NCBI RefSeq assembly: GCF_007830125.1
Contig: NZ_VLLG01000004.1
Location: 124,001-188,000 of the forward strand
Origin: Chitinophaga japonensis
GTDB lineage: Bacteria > Bacteroidota > Bacteroidia > Chitinophagales > Chitinophagaceae
Reading direction: 5' to 3'
DNA: 64,000 nt
A model generated the notes under the pieces. That model made no database searches. It saw nothing but the letters and a program-made list of their open reading frames with translations, and was not told the origin of the DNA. Both the position numbers and the translations under genes were made by a program. Shown here one piece after another: positions 24,693 through 33,139 of this stretch. Position 1 is the first letter of the stretch. Each line of letters starts with the position of its first letter.

Positions 24693-24994
24693 ATCCTGCT
24701 GTTTAATTGGCCCTGGGAGAACAACAGGACGTTACCCGTCGCTATCGTCTCCCCGTTCCATGTTACAGTTATCGCTGTTCCAGGCGCCACCGGTGCTGTC
24801 CCTTTTGGCATGTACACCACCCAGCTATACACGAACTGGTTACCGTCTGTTAGTTGCACCATCCTGCCGCCAACCTCCGCCCGGCCCTGTATCACTCTGT
24901 CCTCTACCGATCCCGGCACCCAATTACCGTTTTCGTCCTGAACTGAGTCAGTAACGATTTTTGCGGTGATTGTATGCGGATATTGAACTACCAT
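24683..24994 (-). CDS. Head closure / head-tail joining protein
   Basis: 103 residues, all beta: YPHTITAKIVTDSVQDENGNW, GRAEVGGRMVQLTDGNQFVYSW, VAPGTAITVTWNGETIATG. The N-terminal 'P(H)TITxxx...DENG' start with a short beta-barrel is typical of SPP1 gp16-like head-closure proteins. It overlaps both neighbours by 7-10 bp. Confidence 0.7.
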   Translation of the reverse strand: MVVQYPHTITAKIVTDSVQDENGNWVPGSVEDRVIQGRAEVGGRMVQLTDGNQFVYSWVVYMPKGTAPVAPGTAITVTWNGETIATGNVLLFSQGQLNSRIWL

Positions 24995-25314
24995 GGCTTG
25001 GCACCTGTTACAGTCGGTTGCGTGTTCAGTTTATCAGGCAACCCGAGTTCATCCGCCAACCAGGAATACCACATCTTTATGCCATCGAGGTTCCATTTTA
25101 TTGAGTAGCCTCCCTCTGAAACGTCCTGCATGCCAGCCAGCATTTGTGGCAACTGGTTGTAAACAGCTACTTTCAGAGATCGTATATCACTGCTGCCGGT
25201 TACAGTACCGTTGGGATCAATGTTCTGTTCTAACATAATGATTACGATCTCTTGATCGGTTACTCCGAACTTCCCCAGAATGGCGGTGAGGTATTCCTGA
25301 TTCGTCATGTTCAA
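24988..25314 (-). CDS. Head-tail connector (adaptor) protein
   Basis: 108 residues, helical: MTNQEYLTAILGKFGVTDQEI, a loop with ITGSSDIRSLK-like residues and a C-terminal helix ending at a conserved WYSWLADELGLPDK. Directly downstream of the capsid gene, this is the place of the gp6/gp15-type adaptor that docks on the portal. Start is an ATG two codons upstream of a second one. Confidence 0.65.
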   Translation of the reverse strand: MNMTNQEYLTAILGKFGVTDQEIVIIMLEQNIDPNGTVTGSSDIRSLKVAVYNQLPQMLAGMQDVSEGGYSIKWNLDGIKMWYSWLADELGLPDKLNTQPTVTGAKPW

Positions 25315-25320
25315 AGAGCA

Positions 25321-26421
25321 TTAAGCGTACACTGCTTCCAGTAGGAAGATACCGTCCATTGAATCGAAGCTTGGGAAGGCATTCAGCTCGGACTTGGTCC
25401 ATTCCCCGAACGGCTCGTTTTGGCTCCATTTGGAGATCAGTGCCCGCTGGTAGGTGGCATAGCTTACGCCGGCCACCGGCTTGGCTTCCTCAATCGCAAG
25501 TGCGTTCTTGATGGTGCCCAACTGGCCGGCAGGAACGAACACCGCGTTATTCTCGTTGAAGGGCCGGGTAGGAGTGATGATGCCATCTTTCTCGATGCCA
25601 ACTACCTCATCAACGATCTCAATGATCGGCAGGCCAGCCGCTTGCAGGAATGTGTTGATGCTATCCAATGTAGTGATAGCAACCGGACTGAAGCTACCGC
25701 CAGGCTTGGGGCCATAGTAATAACCCTTCATGGTATCAATCACTTCCTGTGTCTTGATAAACTTCAAGAACAGGGCGTTTGACATGAGAACTTTCACTAC
25801 AGACCGGCCCAGATCCGTTGCAGCCTTTTTCACCGTCTGGAAGTCGGTGATCGGCGTAGCGGTAGACGGGCTATCCCAGCTTACAGCAGCCTGTTTCTGG
25901 TTCGTTGACGGCATCAACAGATCCAGCGCGGTATCCAGCACAAGACCATCCGGGTTGTTCAGAGTAGTCAGGGTAATCTTACCCGTTGACAGCCCTTCTA
26001 GCGTCAGGTAGTCCAGGCGCTTCATGGCGGCGTTGCCTACTTTCAGCACATCATTGAAGATGAAGTCCAGCATCTGATCCCTGCGCACAGTGTCAGATAC
26101 CGGCATCTGCTGCATTACCAGGTAGTCCCGGTAATCCTCTTCCGTCATCTTGAACATCTCTTTGATGGCAGGTATCTGGCCGGAGAGCTTGGACAGTTGA
26201 CCACGGGCCCGCAACGGGGTCTGTGAATCCCTATTCACTACAGAAGCTGCGGCCTCAATACGGGAAGCGCCGATAACTGAAGTGTAGGTAAGGCTCATCT
26301 GGGGGGGAGCCCAGGCGAAATACCTTTGAAACCAGGTCTGAGCGAAACGATCCTGGCTACGGTCGATCATAAGCTGCATGTTGTCAGCATATGTACCGAA
26401 TATTGATTTTAACTTTGCCAT
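25321..26421 (-). CDS. Major capsid protein
   Basis: 366 residues, no signal. Gene order (scaffold, decoration, this gene, connectors) and length fit a HK97-fold shell protein. Visible features are a long N-terminal helix region with QDRFAQTWFQRYFAWAPPQ, an A-domain-like stretch ALDLLMPS to VKVLMSNALFLKFIKTQEV, and a C-terminal half with VVGIEKDGIITPTRPFNENNAVFVPAGQLG split across strands. It forms the icosahedral head. Confidence 0.82.
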   Translation of the reverse strand: MAKLKSIFGTYADNMQLMIDRSQDRFAQTWFQRYFAWAPPQMSLTYTSVIGASRIEAAASVVNRDSQTPLRARGQLSKLSGQIPAIKEMFKMTEEDYRDYLVMQQMPVSDTVRRDQMLDFIFNDVLKVGNAAMKRLDYLTLEGLSTGKITLTTLNNPDGLVLDTALDLLMPSTNQKQAAVSWDSPSTATPITDFQTVKKAATDLGRSVVKVLMSNALFLKFIKTQEVIDTMKGYYYGPKPGGSFSPVAITTLDSINTFLQAAGLPIIEIVDEVVGIEKDGIITPTRPFNENNAVFVPAGQLGTIKNALAIEEAKPVAGVSYATYQRALISKWSQNEPFGEWTKSELNAFPSFDSMDGIFLLEAVYA

Positions 26422-26440
26422 TTCTTATTCCCTCCCTGGT

Positions 26441-27025
26441 TTAGAATGATTGTGAATAGATGATCAGCGGCATGGCCGTTTTGGCTTCTGCCGGGGCGGC
26501 TGGTGCCCGCCGTGCGTACAAGGTGCCACGCAGGACGATGCCAACATCTGCGCCGGTTTCCACCATCGTATCCTGGTACAGCAGCCCCTTTGGGGTTACG
26601 GCCAGGGCCGCAGCAGATGCTCCGGTTGCGCTAGACTGGAACAATGCGGCGCCAGCGGTCGCGGCGCCAATGGTAGTTCCCACAGTCAGGACATCGTAGT
26701 CCGCACCGGTAGCGTCAATAGCGGTAATGGCATAGGCGGCGCCCCCTTCAGCACTGGCTACATAGTCGCCAACTGCCAACAGGGAACCCTTCTTTACCTT
26801 GTACTGTGTTGCTGAACCGCCGGCGTTCTCATACACCTCAGCGGTCTTCAGCGGTTTGGCCTTGCGGGTGCTCTCGTCATAATCCATCGGAGTGCCCGCA
26901 GGCATTGTAGCGCCAGAAGTGATGCCCGTGTTATCCAGAGTGAAGCCACCTTGAGCGGTTTCAATCACGGTCTGGAACACCGGTACGCCGGAGCTGACAA
27001 CCTCTTTTTTTATCTGCAAACCCAT
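26441..27025 (-). CDS. Head decoration / fibre protein
   Basis: 194 residues, Ala/Gly/Thr-rich beta protein: GLQIKKEVVSSGVPVFQTV, TAQGGFTLDNTGITSGATMP, GTPMDYDESTRKAKPLKTAEV, and LLYQDTMVETGADVGIVLRG. The pattern 'G..MPAGTP...' before capsid genes is common in Bacteroidota phage decoration or head-fibre proteins, which bind the outer capsid. It lies between the scaffold and capsid genes. Confidence 0.68.
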   Translation of the reverse strand: MGLQIKKEVVSSGVPVFQTVIETAQGGFTLDNTGITSGATMPAGTPMDYDESTRKAKPLKTAEVYENAGGSATQYKVKKGSLLAVGDYVASAEGGAAYAITAIDATGADYDVLTVGTTIGAATAGAALFQSSATGASAAALAVTPKGLLYQDTMVETGADVGIVLRGTLYARRAPAAPAEAKTAMPLIIYSQSF

Positions 27026-27028
27026 TTT

Positions 27029-27724
27029 TTAAGGTTTTTTCTCGTTAGAAGATGAGGTGGGGCTATGTTTCGTCGCCCATGCGCCGATATCCGCCTCTAC
27101 CTTTGTTTTGTCCACATTTCCGCCATTACCACCGGCAGGCGCGGTGCCTACAGCAAAGCCCTGGTTAACCAGTTCCTGCTTGTATGTATTGTGGTCTGAT
27201 TCGATCTCCGCGAGTACTGTTTCCAGGTCCTCTGCTTTCTCTACACTGCGGCCCTTTGCGAACACTACAGGTATCTTCTTTTCGCCCAGCTTGGCATGCA
27301 GTTGCTCTGTAAGCGTTTTCTGCGTGTGCTTCTGTTCGTTGGAATTAACCTTCTCGGTAAGAGCCTGTACGGCTGCGGTCAGTTTGGCAATATCATCATT
27401 GCCACCCTTTTTCTCCTTCTTACCCGGCTTTGGGTCGGGCTTTGCAGATGCAGGATCATCGCCCTCATCGTCGTCTTCATCCTGTTTAGACTGGGATTGT
27501 TCCCATGTCTTTTTCGCATCTGTGACGCGCCGATCGCCTTCCTGTTGAAGGAATGCAGCGTAATCTGTAATTGAAAGCGGGAGATTGTCCAGTTCGCCGA
27601 TGGCGCCCTGTATTTGGTCTTCTGCTGTTACTTTTGTGGCCATTTTGTCGGCTATACGTCCCAGCAACTCTTTGGGCACCCCTGGGAACTTTACCCGCAG
27701 TTGTGCCAGAATCTTTTCCTTCAT
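27029..27724 (-). CDS. Capsid scaffolding protein
   Basis: 231 residues, highly charged and coiled-coil rich, with a Ser/Gln/Asp/Glu tract (QSQSKQDEDDDEGDD), a Lys-Pro-rich hinge KPDPKPGKKEKKGG and a helix DIAKLTAAVQALTEKVNSNE. It is the protein immediately before decoration and capsid genes. Scaffolds organise the procapsid and then leave. No protease signature is visible. It is preceded by a long leader carrying two TTGTTAACCCA elements. Confidence 0.78.
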   Translation of the reverse strand: MKEKILAQLRVKFPGVPKELLGRIADKMATKVTAEDQIQGAIGELDNLPLSITDYAAFLQQEGDRRVTDAKKTWEQSQSKQDEDDDEGDDPASAKPDPKPGKKEKKGGNDDIAKLTAAVQALTEKVNSNEQKHTQKTLTEQLHAKLGEKKIPVVFAKGRSVEKAEDLETVLAEIESDHNTYKQELVNQGFAVGTAPAGGNGGNVDKTKVEADIGAWATKHSPTSSSNEKKP

Positions 27725-27738
27725 GCGAAAGAATGGTT

Positions 27739-27804
27739 TGGGTTAACAATGCATTGTTATGATAGCCAAACCCCATTGAGTGAGCAAAAAAGTGGGTTAA
27801 CAAA
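27739..27804 (-). repeat. Paired TTGTTAACCCA leader element, copy 3, with inverted repeat
   Basis: TGGGTTAACAAT 27739-27750 and TGGGTTAACAAA 27793-27804 (plus strand) lie 54 bp apart, farther than in other copies. Between and beyond them, an imperfect inverted repeat of about 22 bp (TTATGATAGCC near 27757 against GGGCTATTATGA near 27817) could form a leader hairpin. The rest of the 178-bp gap, 27725-27903, has no gene. Confidence 0.6.
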
Positions 27805-27903
27805 CAATGGTTTTGGGCTATTATGATTACAAAATTATGTTTCTATGTTATTCCACAACTTTTTTTGGGGAAAATTTATGGAATAAAATCGGGGCATGCC
27901 CGG

Positions 27904-28125
27904 CTATCTTATAAAACCTATCAGCAGCGCCGTGCCTTCGATTAGCGCATTAAACAATATCAGATATCCCAATGCCCACCAAAATCGTATAGAACCATTC
28001 CTGTCCCATGGTGATGGAAGTGGCTTTAGAAAGGGGTAAGATTGCAGTACCTGCATTCTGAACTCGTATGCAGCTTTATTCACCTCGTCAAAGCATTCTT
28101 GGATTGTTTTATGCCGTTGGTTCAT
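27904..28125 (-). CDS. Small membrane protein
   Basis: 73 residues: a helical N-terminus (TIQECFDEVNKAAYEFRMQV), a Pro-rich link, and one hydrophobic C-terminal helix (WWALGYLILFNALIEGTALLIGF). No known family. It sits between the MuF and scaffold genes, where small membrane proteins of unknown role (possibly superinfection-related or head assembly) are found. Confidence 0.6.
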   Translation of the reverse strand: MNQRHKTIQECFDEVNKAAYEFRMQVLQSYPFLKPLPSPWDRNGSIRFWWALGYLILFNALIEGTALLIGFIR

Positions 28126-28150
28126 TTGGTTGCAAATATAGTGGCCTATG

Positions 28151-29197
28151 TTATTTCAGCGCCGTTGTGAAGGAAGGATTGTCTTTTACCCAATACGGGG
28201 CATTGGACAAGCGGTTGATTTTCTCATCGTTATTATCCAGGTACTTGTAGAACGCAGCCGGCGCATCGTTCACCTGGTTTACGCTTTTACCGTCCCATTT
28301 TGCCAGGCCCAATATTTCATCTTGGTGTTTATCCATTTCCTCCCGGGTGATCAATATGGGGGTCTGATAGCAGATGCACTGTGGGTGCCATCCGGTCCAT
28401 TTGAAGCCCTTGGGATACTTGCCGGCCAGGGGATCACAGATATCATATTTCGGGTGTGCGTTTGACAGGCGTATTTCTATGCCCACAACAAATGGCTGGC
28501 TATCCCAGCGTTCATAATCCGCCGTGCGGTAGGCCATGTTGTTTTCTGTCCTGGTAAGGCGTAGCGCGTTCTTGTAGCTGGACCGGTACACGCCCTGCCC
28601 TGGGTGGTAGTTTCGGGCCGCCTTGGACAGCCTGATCCGGCCATCCTTATCCACCACCGAGCGGAATATCCGGTCCGGCTCTTTGAGGTTGCGCTTCATG
28701 CGAGTGGCCATGGTGGCAGCGCTCTCCCCCCGGGCGATGCCGGCTGACAGGCCCAGCTCCAGTTCTCGCTTGAACGGCTCTACAGCATTCCATACACGCT
28801 CTGAAAGGTTAAGCCCGTTTTCCTGCCTGGATTTGAACGTTGTTTTAGCCTGCGCATTGGTATCATAGTAGGTTTTCCGGGCCTTGTTGGATAGCTTGTA
28901 ACCCTTCAGGCGCTTATCCAGGAATACGCGGTTTTTGTCATCTGATAGCTGCCACGCCTGGTCTATTCCATTCACGATAACCACTTCCATTTTCTTCGCC
29001 ATGTCCCGCAAAAGATAATCTACCCGGCGCCGCAGCAGCGGGTAAAGTGATAGGTTGAATATCGTCTGTTTGTACGGGAGTGTGGCTGCCAGACCTGCCA
29101 GTTCCACGATGGCATCATAGTATAGCTGCCGTACCTGCCTTTCCTTCTTGTTAAGAAGGCTGATCAGTTTGCGATTGTATTGCTGCTGTTCATCCAT
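28151..29197 (-). CDS. Minor head protein (SPP1 gp7 / MuF domain)
   Basis: 348 residues. N-terminal helices precede an ERVWNAVEPFKRELELGLSAG segment. The C-terminal MuF module has AARNYHPGQGVYRSSYKNALR, LTRTENNMAYR and the diagnostic ending HPKYDICDPLAGKYPKGF followed by WTGWHPQCICYQTPI, with paired cysteines. It attaches to the portal and may be ejected with DNA. It overlaps the small gene upstream by 8 bp. Confidence 0.9.
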   Translation of the reverse strand: MDEQQQYNRKLISLLNKKERQVRQLYYDAIVELAGLAATLPYKQTIFNLSLYPLLRRRVDYLLRDMAKKMEVVIVNGIDQAWQLSDDKNRVFLDKRLKGYKLSNKARKTYYDTNAQAKTTFKSRQENGLNLSERVWNAVEPFKRELELGLSAGIARGESAATMATRMKRNLKEPDRIFRSVVDKDGRIRLSKAARNYHPGQGVYRSSYKNALRLTRTENNMAYRTADYERWDSQPFVVGIEIRLSNAHPKYDICDPLAGKYPKGFKWTGWHPQCICYQTPILITREEMDKHQDEILGLAKWDGKSVNQVNDAPAAFYKYLDNNDEKINRLSNAPYWVKDNPSFTTALK

Positions 29198-29396
29198 TCG
29201 TGGTTATGTTAAGGTCCTTATCCTTGGACATCTCAAAGTCATAATGCCGAGATTCCTTTTCACCGCACGCCACTGTATACAATATTTCACCACCCTTGTA
29301 CACTGCGAACGAGGTAATAATGCGCAGTTGCTGGTCTGGGTCACTTACCAGATATACCCGGTCACCAATCTCATATTTATTGTCAACTACCATCAT
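29190..29396 (-). CDS. Small beta-rich protein between portal and MuF genes
   Basis: 68 residues: YEIGDRVYLVSDPDQQLRII, then strands FAVYKGGEILYTVACG. The start IGDxVYLxxDPDQ resembles small SH3-like barrel proteins common in Bacteroidota phages and mobile elements. The function is unknown. It overlaps the portal stop by 4 bp and the MuF start by 8 bp. Confidence 0.65.
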   Translation of the reverse strand: MMVVDNKYEIGDRVYLVSDPDQQLRIITSFAVYKGGEILYTVACGEKESRHYDFEMSKDKDLNITTNG

Positions 29397-30805
29397 GCGG
29401 TTTGAATATCGCTACCTAGCTTCCCTTCTTCCTCCATCAGGGTCATTTCTGCTTCAGGGTCTTCCACAAGGGGGTTCTGTCTGATGGCCGTCTTTTGGCT
29501 CATAATGGATGTCCCTGGCCCTGCTGCATCTATCAGCAGATCTATTATCTCCTGTTCGTTCTTCGGCAGGTAGTACTCGAATATTGGGGTAACGGTCATA
29601 TTGGCTACCGGATCAAATGTTATATTGATCTTTCCCAAGGCCGCCAGCAGGTAGTTGATACGCCGCTGTATGCCCTCCCCGAATATGCCCTCTTTTTCAG
29701 CGGCCTTTAGGTGCGCGCCCAGGAAGAGCATCTTCAGGGCGATGCCGGAATAGGTACCCAGCCCCTTCATGGTCTCAAAGGATATGTCCGGCGTGTCCGT
29801 CATGGAGTGGATGAAGTACTTCAAAGTATCGATCTCCAGCTTGATTGCCTCTGGGGCGTTATCCCAGGTGAGGTAGTAGGCCTTACCCCCGGATTTACCT
29901 ACCAGAACTTTTCCGGATTCACCTTTGTCTGCAAAGCCTGCCACCTCACCCTCCACAAAAACAATGGGGCTGCCGAAGTAATCGTTCGTATCCGCGTTAT
30001 TGGATATCACTGTTTCCAGGCGTTCTATCATCTCCTGCACGTCATACCATTCCGGCAGCGGCTGTTTGTAATAGATAATAGGTATTTTGCCAACAACGTT
30101 CGGCTCTGGCGTTGTTACCCATGCATCGCCGGCTTTTTCACCCTTATATATCTGTGTGGGGGTATACAGGTCGAAGTGCTCCACCTGCTTGTCACCAACT
30201 GTTACAAAGTATCCGCGGCCGAATGCGATCATATCGCCGGCGGCATCAAAAACAGGATAAAGCGTATCGCCCAGGGAGTTGGCCAGTATCCGCATGCGGA
30301 GCTTGAAACTGGCCTTGCCTTCATTGGCGGTCCCCATCCAATAGTTTTCGTTGGGCTGTAGTTGCTGTGTATACCACAACTCCGCGCATTCGGTTTCCCC
30401 CATCATGAGCTGTGCCAAGGTCATGGTCTTGTAGAATAATTTATTCGCATCCCAGGTCTTATCCAGCACCTTCATGAGGTCTATCTGTGTCTGATCCACA
30501 GGCTGCGAGCTCAACTTAATGGGATTGGCGGTCAGGAAGGCAGCAGCCAGCTTTACGATCTTCTTTTGCAGGGGAATGGGGATGCGGGATACTTCCACCG
30601 TTCCTGTAACCGGGTTGCCGGCGGCATCTTTTGTCTGCTTGGTTTTGTTGAGCCGCTTTGTCTGGTCAGTAACAGCATGCTGCTTTGGGTCCAATTGCTT
30701 TTTAATGTCCTCCTGGGCAACGGCCCCGGCAGGTTTCTGTTTTTTTACTGTATCAACGAGCTGGGCATAATTTCCGACCAGCGCTTCCAGTTCGACTACT
30801 TCCAT
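29393..30805 (-). CDS. Portal protein (SPP1 gp6-like)
   Basis: 470 residues. The order portal then MuF supports the call. Within the sequence, IPIPLQKKIVKLAAAFLTANPIK, YKTMTLAQLMMGETECAELW, and DVQEMIERLETVISNNADTNDYFGSP match the SPP1-type portal stem and clip. The C-terminal acidic tail (DPEAEMTLMEEEGKLGSD) is also usual. As a dodecamer it forms the DNA entry gate of the capsid. It is preceded by copy 4 of the paired leader element. Confidence 0.87.
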   Translation of the reverse strand: MEVVELEALVGNYAQLVDTVKKQKPAGAVAQEDIKKQLDPKQHAVTDQTKRLNKTKQTKDAAGNPVTGTVEVSRIPIPLQKKIVKLAAAFLTANPIKLSSQPVDQTQIDLMKVLDKTWDANKLFYKTMTLAQLMMGETECAELWYTQQLQPNENYWMGTANEGKASFKLRMRILANSLGDTLYPVFDAAGDMIAFGRGYFVTVGDKQVEHFDLYTPTQIYKGEKAGDAWVTTPEPNVVGKIPIIYYKQPLPEWYDVQEMIERLETVISNNADTNDYFGSPIVFVEGEVAGFADKGESGKVLVGKSGGKAYYLTWDNAPEAIKLEIDTLKYFIHSMTDTPDISFETMKGLGTYSGIALKMLFLGAHLKAAEKEGIFGEGIQRRINYLLAALGKINITFDPVANMTVTPIFEYYLPKNEQEIIDLLIDAAGPGTSIMSQKTAIRQNPLVEDPEAEMTLMEEEGKLGSDIQTA

Positions 30806-30830
30806 GGGCTAACAATGATGGGTTAACTAT
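30805..30830 (-). repeat. Paired leader element, copy 4
   Basis: TGGGCTAACAAT 30805-30816 and TGGGTTAACTAT 30819-30830 on the plus strand, 14 bp apart. It overlaps the end of the glycosyltransferase gene and the portal start, so it crosses the boundary between the inserted cassette and the head genes. Confidence 0.65.
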
Positions 30831-31854
30831 TTACAATATGAGTGTAAAGATCGAATCTTATCTTATTCCACGGCCATATTGAGTAGTTTTTTATGGCCCA
30901 TTCATGCAGGGCCTGTCCCATTTCTTCCGCTGCCCCGCGGTTGGCTGCCAGGTAGCGCATGTGCTTATACCAATCTGACTGTTTATCCACCCATAACACC
31001 GGGGCGTCCCTACAGTCGGAATAAGGCGGTACCCGCTGGCAGATTGCCGGTAGCTTCTTACAGGCAGCTTCCAACAGTTTCAGATTAGACTTACAGGCGT
31101 TGAATATATTGGCCTCTAACGGGATTAGCACGGCGCTGGCCTCATTGTACACGTCCATGTAGGAATGCAACGGCCGCTGCTCAATACGCTGGTAATTGGA
31201 CATTGTGCCCCCTGCTGACATAATTTGCTCCATTGATGTCCATATGCCGGCAGTATCTTTTGTAGAGTAACCGGCCAGGGTTACCCCCATACCGGCATGC
31301 CGTTCCCCTGCCAGGCGCCGCAGAGGACCCCTAAGTAGGCCTAGGTCATGCAGGTGGGACTTCTGGCCGGCATATATGAATCGGAAGATGTCCGTTCCCG
31401 CCATGGCACCCTGGAATTGGCCCTGCCCGAAAGGCAGCGCATTAGGGATCACATGCACATTGCGGTTGTACTGCTTCACCTTGTCTGCCAGCCGGGCCGT
31501 GGTCACCGTAACAGCATCAGCCAGCCGCAGGTTGTGAATGATCACTCCAGGCACATCATGTTGCCGGTAATAGGCGCTCAGGAAGTGATGCGGGTACAGT
31601 TCCCAGTAATCATCCAGATCTACAACCACTTTGAAACCGTGTTGCCGTTTTAATCGATCCCCCTCAGCGATCCCGGCCGGGAAGTCCCGGTTCCATACAA
31701 CCAGTTCCGCCACCTTTAGCCGGTCGTGAACAGTGGGGCCTGCCGCTTCCATTGCTGCATCGTCAACATATCCGTGTTCATATTCAAACGGCAGGCAGAT
31801 GCGGTGGTAATCACAGCCGGATATCTCTTTATACAGCGCTTGTGCTTTGATCAT
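30823..31854 (-). CDS. Glycosyltransferase (GT-B, family-1-like), cassette gene 4
   Basis: 343 residues with the GT-B layout. The N-terminal half has VAELVVWNRDFPAGIAEG and VVDLDDYWELYPHH, as in group-1 transferases acting on surface glycans. The C-terminal half has IYAGQKSHLHDLGLL, TLAGYSTKDTAGIW and EASAVLIPLEANIFNACKSN followed by KLLEAACKKLPAICQ, the E-x7-E-like nucleotide-sugar site. No signal or membrane segment. It is the last gene of a four-gene block lodged between large terminase and portal, coupled by 4-bp overlap. Confidence 0.82.
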   Translation of the reverse strand: MIKAQALYKEISGCDYHRICLPFEYEHGYVDDAAMEAAGPTVHDRLKVAELVVWNRDFPAGIAEGDRLKRQHGFKVVVDLDDYWELYPHHFLSAYYRQHDVPGVIIHNLRLADAVTVTTARLADKVKQYNRNVHVIPNALPFGQGQFQGAMAGTDIFRFIYAGQKSHLHDLGLLRGPLRRLAGERHAGMGVTLAGYSTKDTAGIWTSMEQIMSAGGTMSNYQRIEQRPLHSYMDVYNEASAVLIPLEANIFNACKSNLKLLEAACKKLPAICQRVPPYSDCRDAPVLWVDKQSDWYKHMRYLAANRGAAEEMGQALHEWAIKNYSIWPWNKIRFDLYTHIVNS

Positions 31855-32516
31855 AATGGTTTTGATTGTCGTGAAACCCCCTGATAATGCAGATGTTCAC
31901 ATCTTATGTCGTGGTCATTGAATATCCGGTATATAGCGTCAGAATTTACATCATGGCATATCCAGGCATCAGGGAAAGCTGCCCAGTTTTCGGCGCTCAC
32001 GCGGAAGGGGTAACGCTCAATCACTTCTCGCCTATATACAGTACATCCAGAAAGGGCATGATTTGTTTCATGGATGCCCGTTTTGGAATAGTCATGAAAA
32101 CCATCGTAATATAGGCAGCCCAAAATACCCCAGTCTGATGGCAATTTTGCGATAGTGGTATCCAGTTGGGTTAGTAGGTCAACAGGTGGGATAACGTCAG
32201 ATTCAACCAACAGTAGGTAAGGGAGATCAGATGACAAGAACCGCTCCCGTATCAATGAAGCGCTTGCCTCAACGTTGTAATGGAATTGGTGATCTTCTTT
32301 TGCTTGGTACCAGTGAACACGGTGAACAACCTGATTAGGGCATAACTTGAACATTAATTCAGAAAGATATGATGCATAATTGTGCTTACTGGGATCGGTG
32401 TTGTCCACTACGACAACAGGGGAATCATCCCGCAGCTGCCCCAGGCGTTCAAAGAACTGATGATCACAATATTCCTTGCACCAGTTGGTGTATGTTCCTA
32501 TAAAGTACTTACTCAT
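31851..32516 (-). CDS. Glycosyltransferase-like protein (GT-A), cassette gene 3
   Basis: 221 residues from ATG 32516, 2 bp after the methyltransferase stop (an upstream in-frame ATG at 32549 would overlap that gene). It contains a nucleotide-diphosphosugar-like core: SPVVVVDNTDPSKHNYASYL, a likely DxD substitute LLLVESDVIPPVDLL near residue 108, WGILGCLYYDGFHDYS, and CTVYRREVIERYPF. That order follows GT-A glycosyltransferases. The acceptor is unknown. Confidence 0.72.
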   Translation of the reverse strand: MSKYFIGTYTNWCKEYCDHQFFERLGQLRDDSPVVVVDNTDPSKHNYASYLSELMFKLCPNQVVHRVHWYQAKEDHQFHYNVEASASLIRERFLSSDLPYLLLVESDVIPPVDLLTQLDTTIAKLPSDWGILGCLYYDGFHDYSKTGIHETNHALSGCTVYRREVIERYPFRVSAENWAAFPDAWICHDVNSDAIYRIFNDHDIRCEHLHYQGVSRQSKPL

Positions 32517-32518
32517 AT

Positions 32519-33139
32519 CTATTGTTTGTAGACAATGCCAATACCCCAACCTCCAGGCTGGCCTATGATCGTCTGGGTTCGTTCGGTCTTTTTCAGCTCC
32601 TTCCAGAACTGTTTTACTTCGGGCAGTCCGTACACATCATGCAGGACGATCAGGCCACCAGTCCGTACCAGCGGTGTGTAGTTCTCGTAGTCCGCCTTTA
32701 CACCAGCGTAGGAGTGATCACCATCTATGAAGAGGAAATCCACGTCATTGTGTGGGTATACGGAGCGGGCACGCTGTATTGTCACCGGATTGTGTGAGTC
32801 ACCTTGGATATCATGGAACTCAATATCCTTTGTCCATTCTGCCCACAATGCACGGCAGCGGATCATTTCTTCATAACGTCCGTCTGATGGCCCTATAGGA
32901 TAATCTATGCTGGTTAAGCAACGAAGGCTACCATGCACTGTAGGCAGTTCATAAAAGTTGCGCCCATCGACAGTTGTTGCCGCCTGATATTCTAACCAAA
33001 ACCATATCGTTCCGCCGTAAAATGAGCCGATTTCAAGCACTTTCCGGGGCGCGTGGGCCTTGTATATGTCCAGCAGTTTTGCGAATTCCCAAGGCTCTTG
33101 GAGGATGGGCACCGGGCATTGTTCAAGTATGTTTCTCAT
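32519..33139 (-). CDS. SAM-dependent methyltransferase, cassette gene 2
   Basis: 206 residues with a class I fold: motif I KVLEIGSFYGGTIWF, an acidic strand end in VDFLFIDGDHSYAGVKADY, and GGLIVLHDVYGLPEVKQFW. The DGDHSYAGVxxD motif with LHD belongs to the Methyltransf_24/CmcI-like group, which often modifies sugars. Set among three sugar-transferring proteins, it may cap a glycan with a methyl group. Confidence 0.85.
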   Translation of the reverse strand: MRNILEQCPVPILQEPWEFAKLLDIYKAHAPRKVLEIGSFYGGTIWFWLEYQAATTVDGRNFYELPTVHGSLRCLTSIDYPIGPSDGRYEEMIRCRALWAEWTKDIEFHDIQGDSHNPVTIQRARSVYPHNDVDFLFIDGDHSYAGVKADYENYTPLVRTGGLIVLHDVYGLPEVKQFWKELKKTERTQTIIGQPGGWGIGIVYKQ

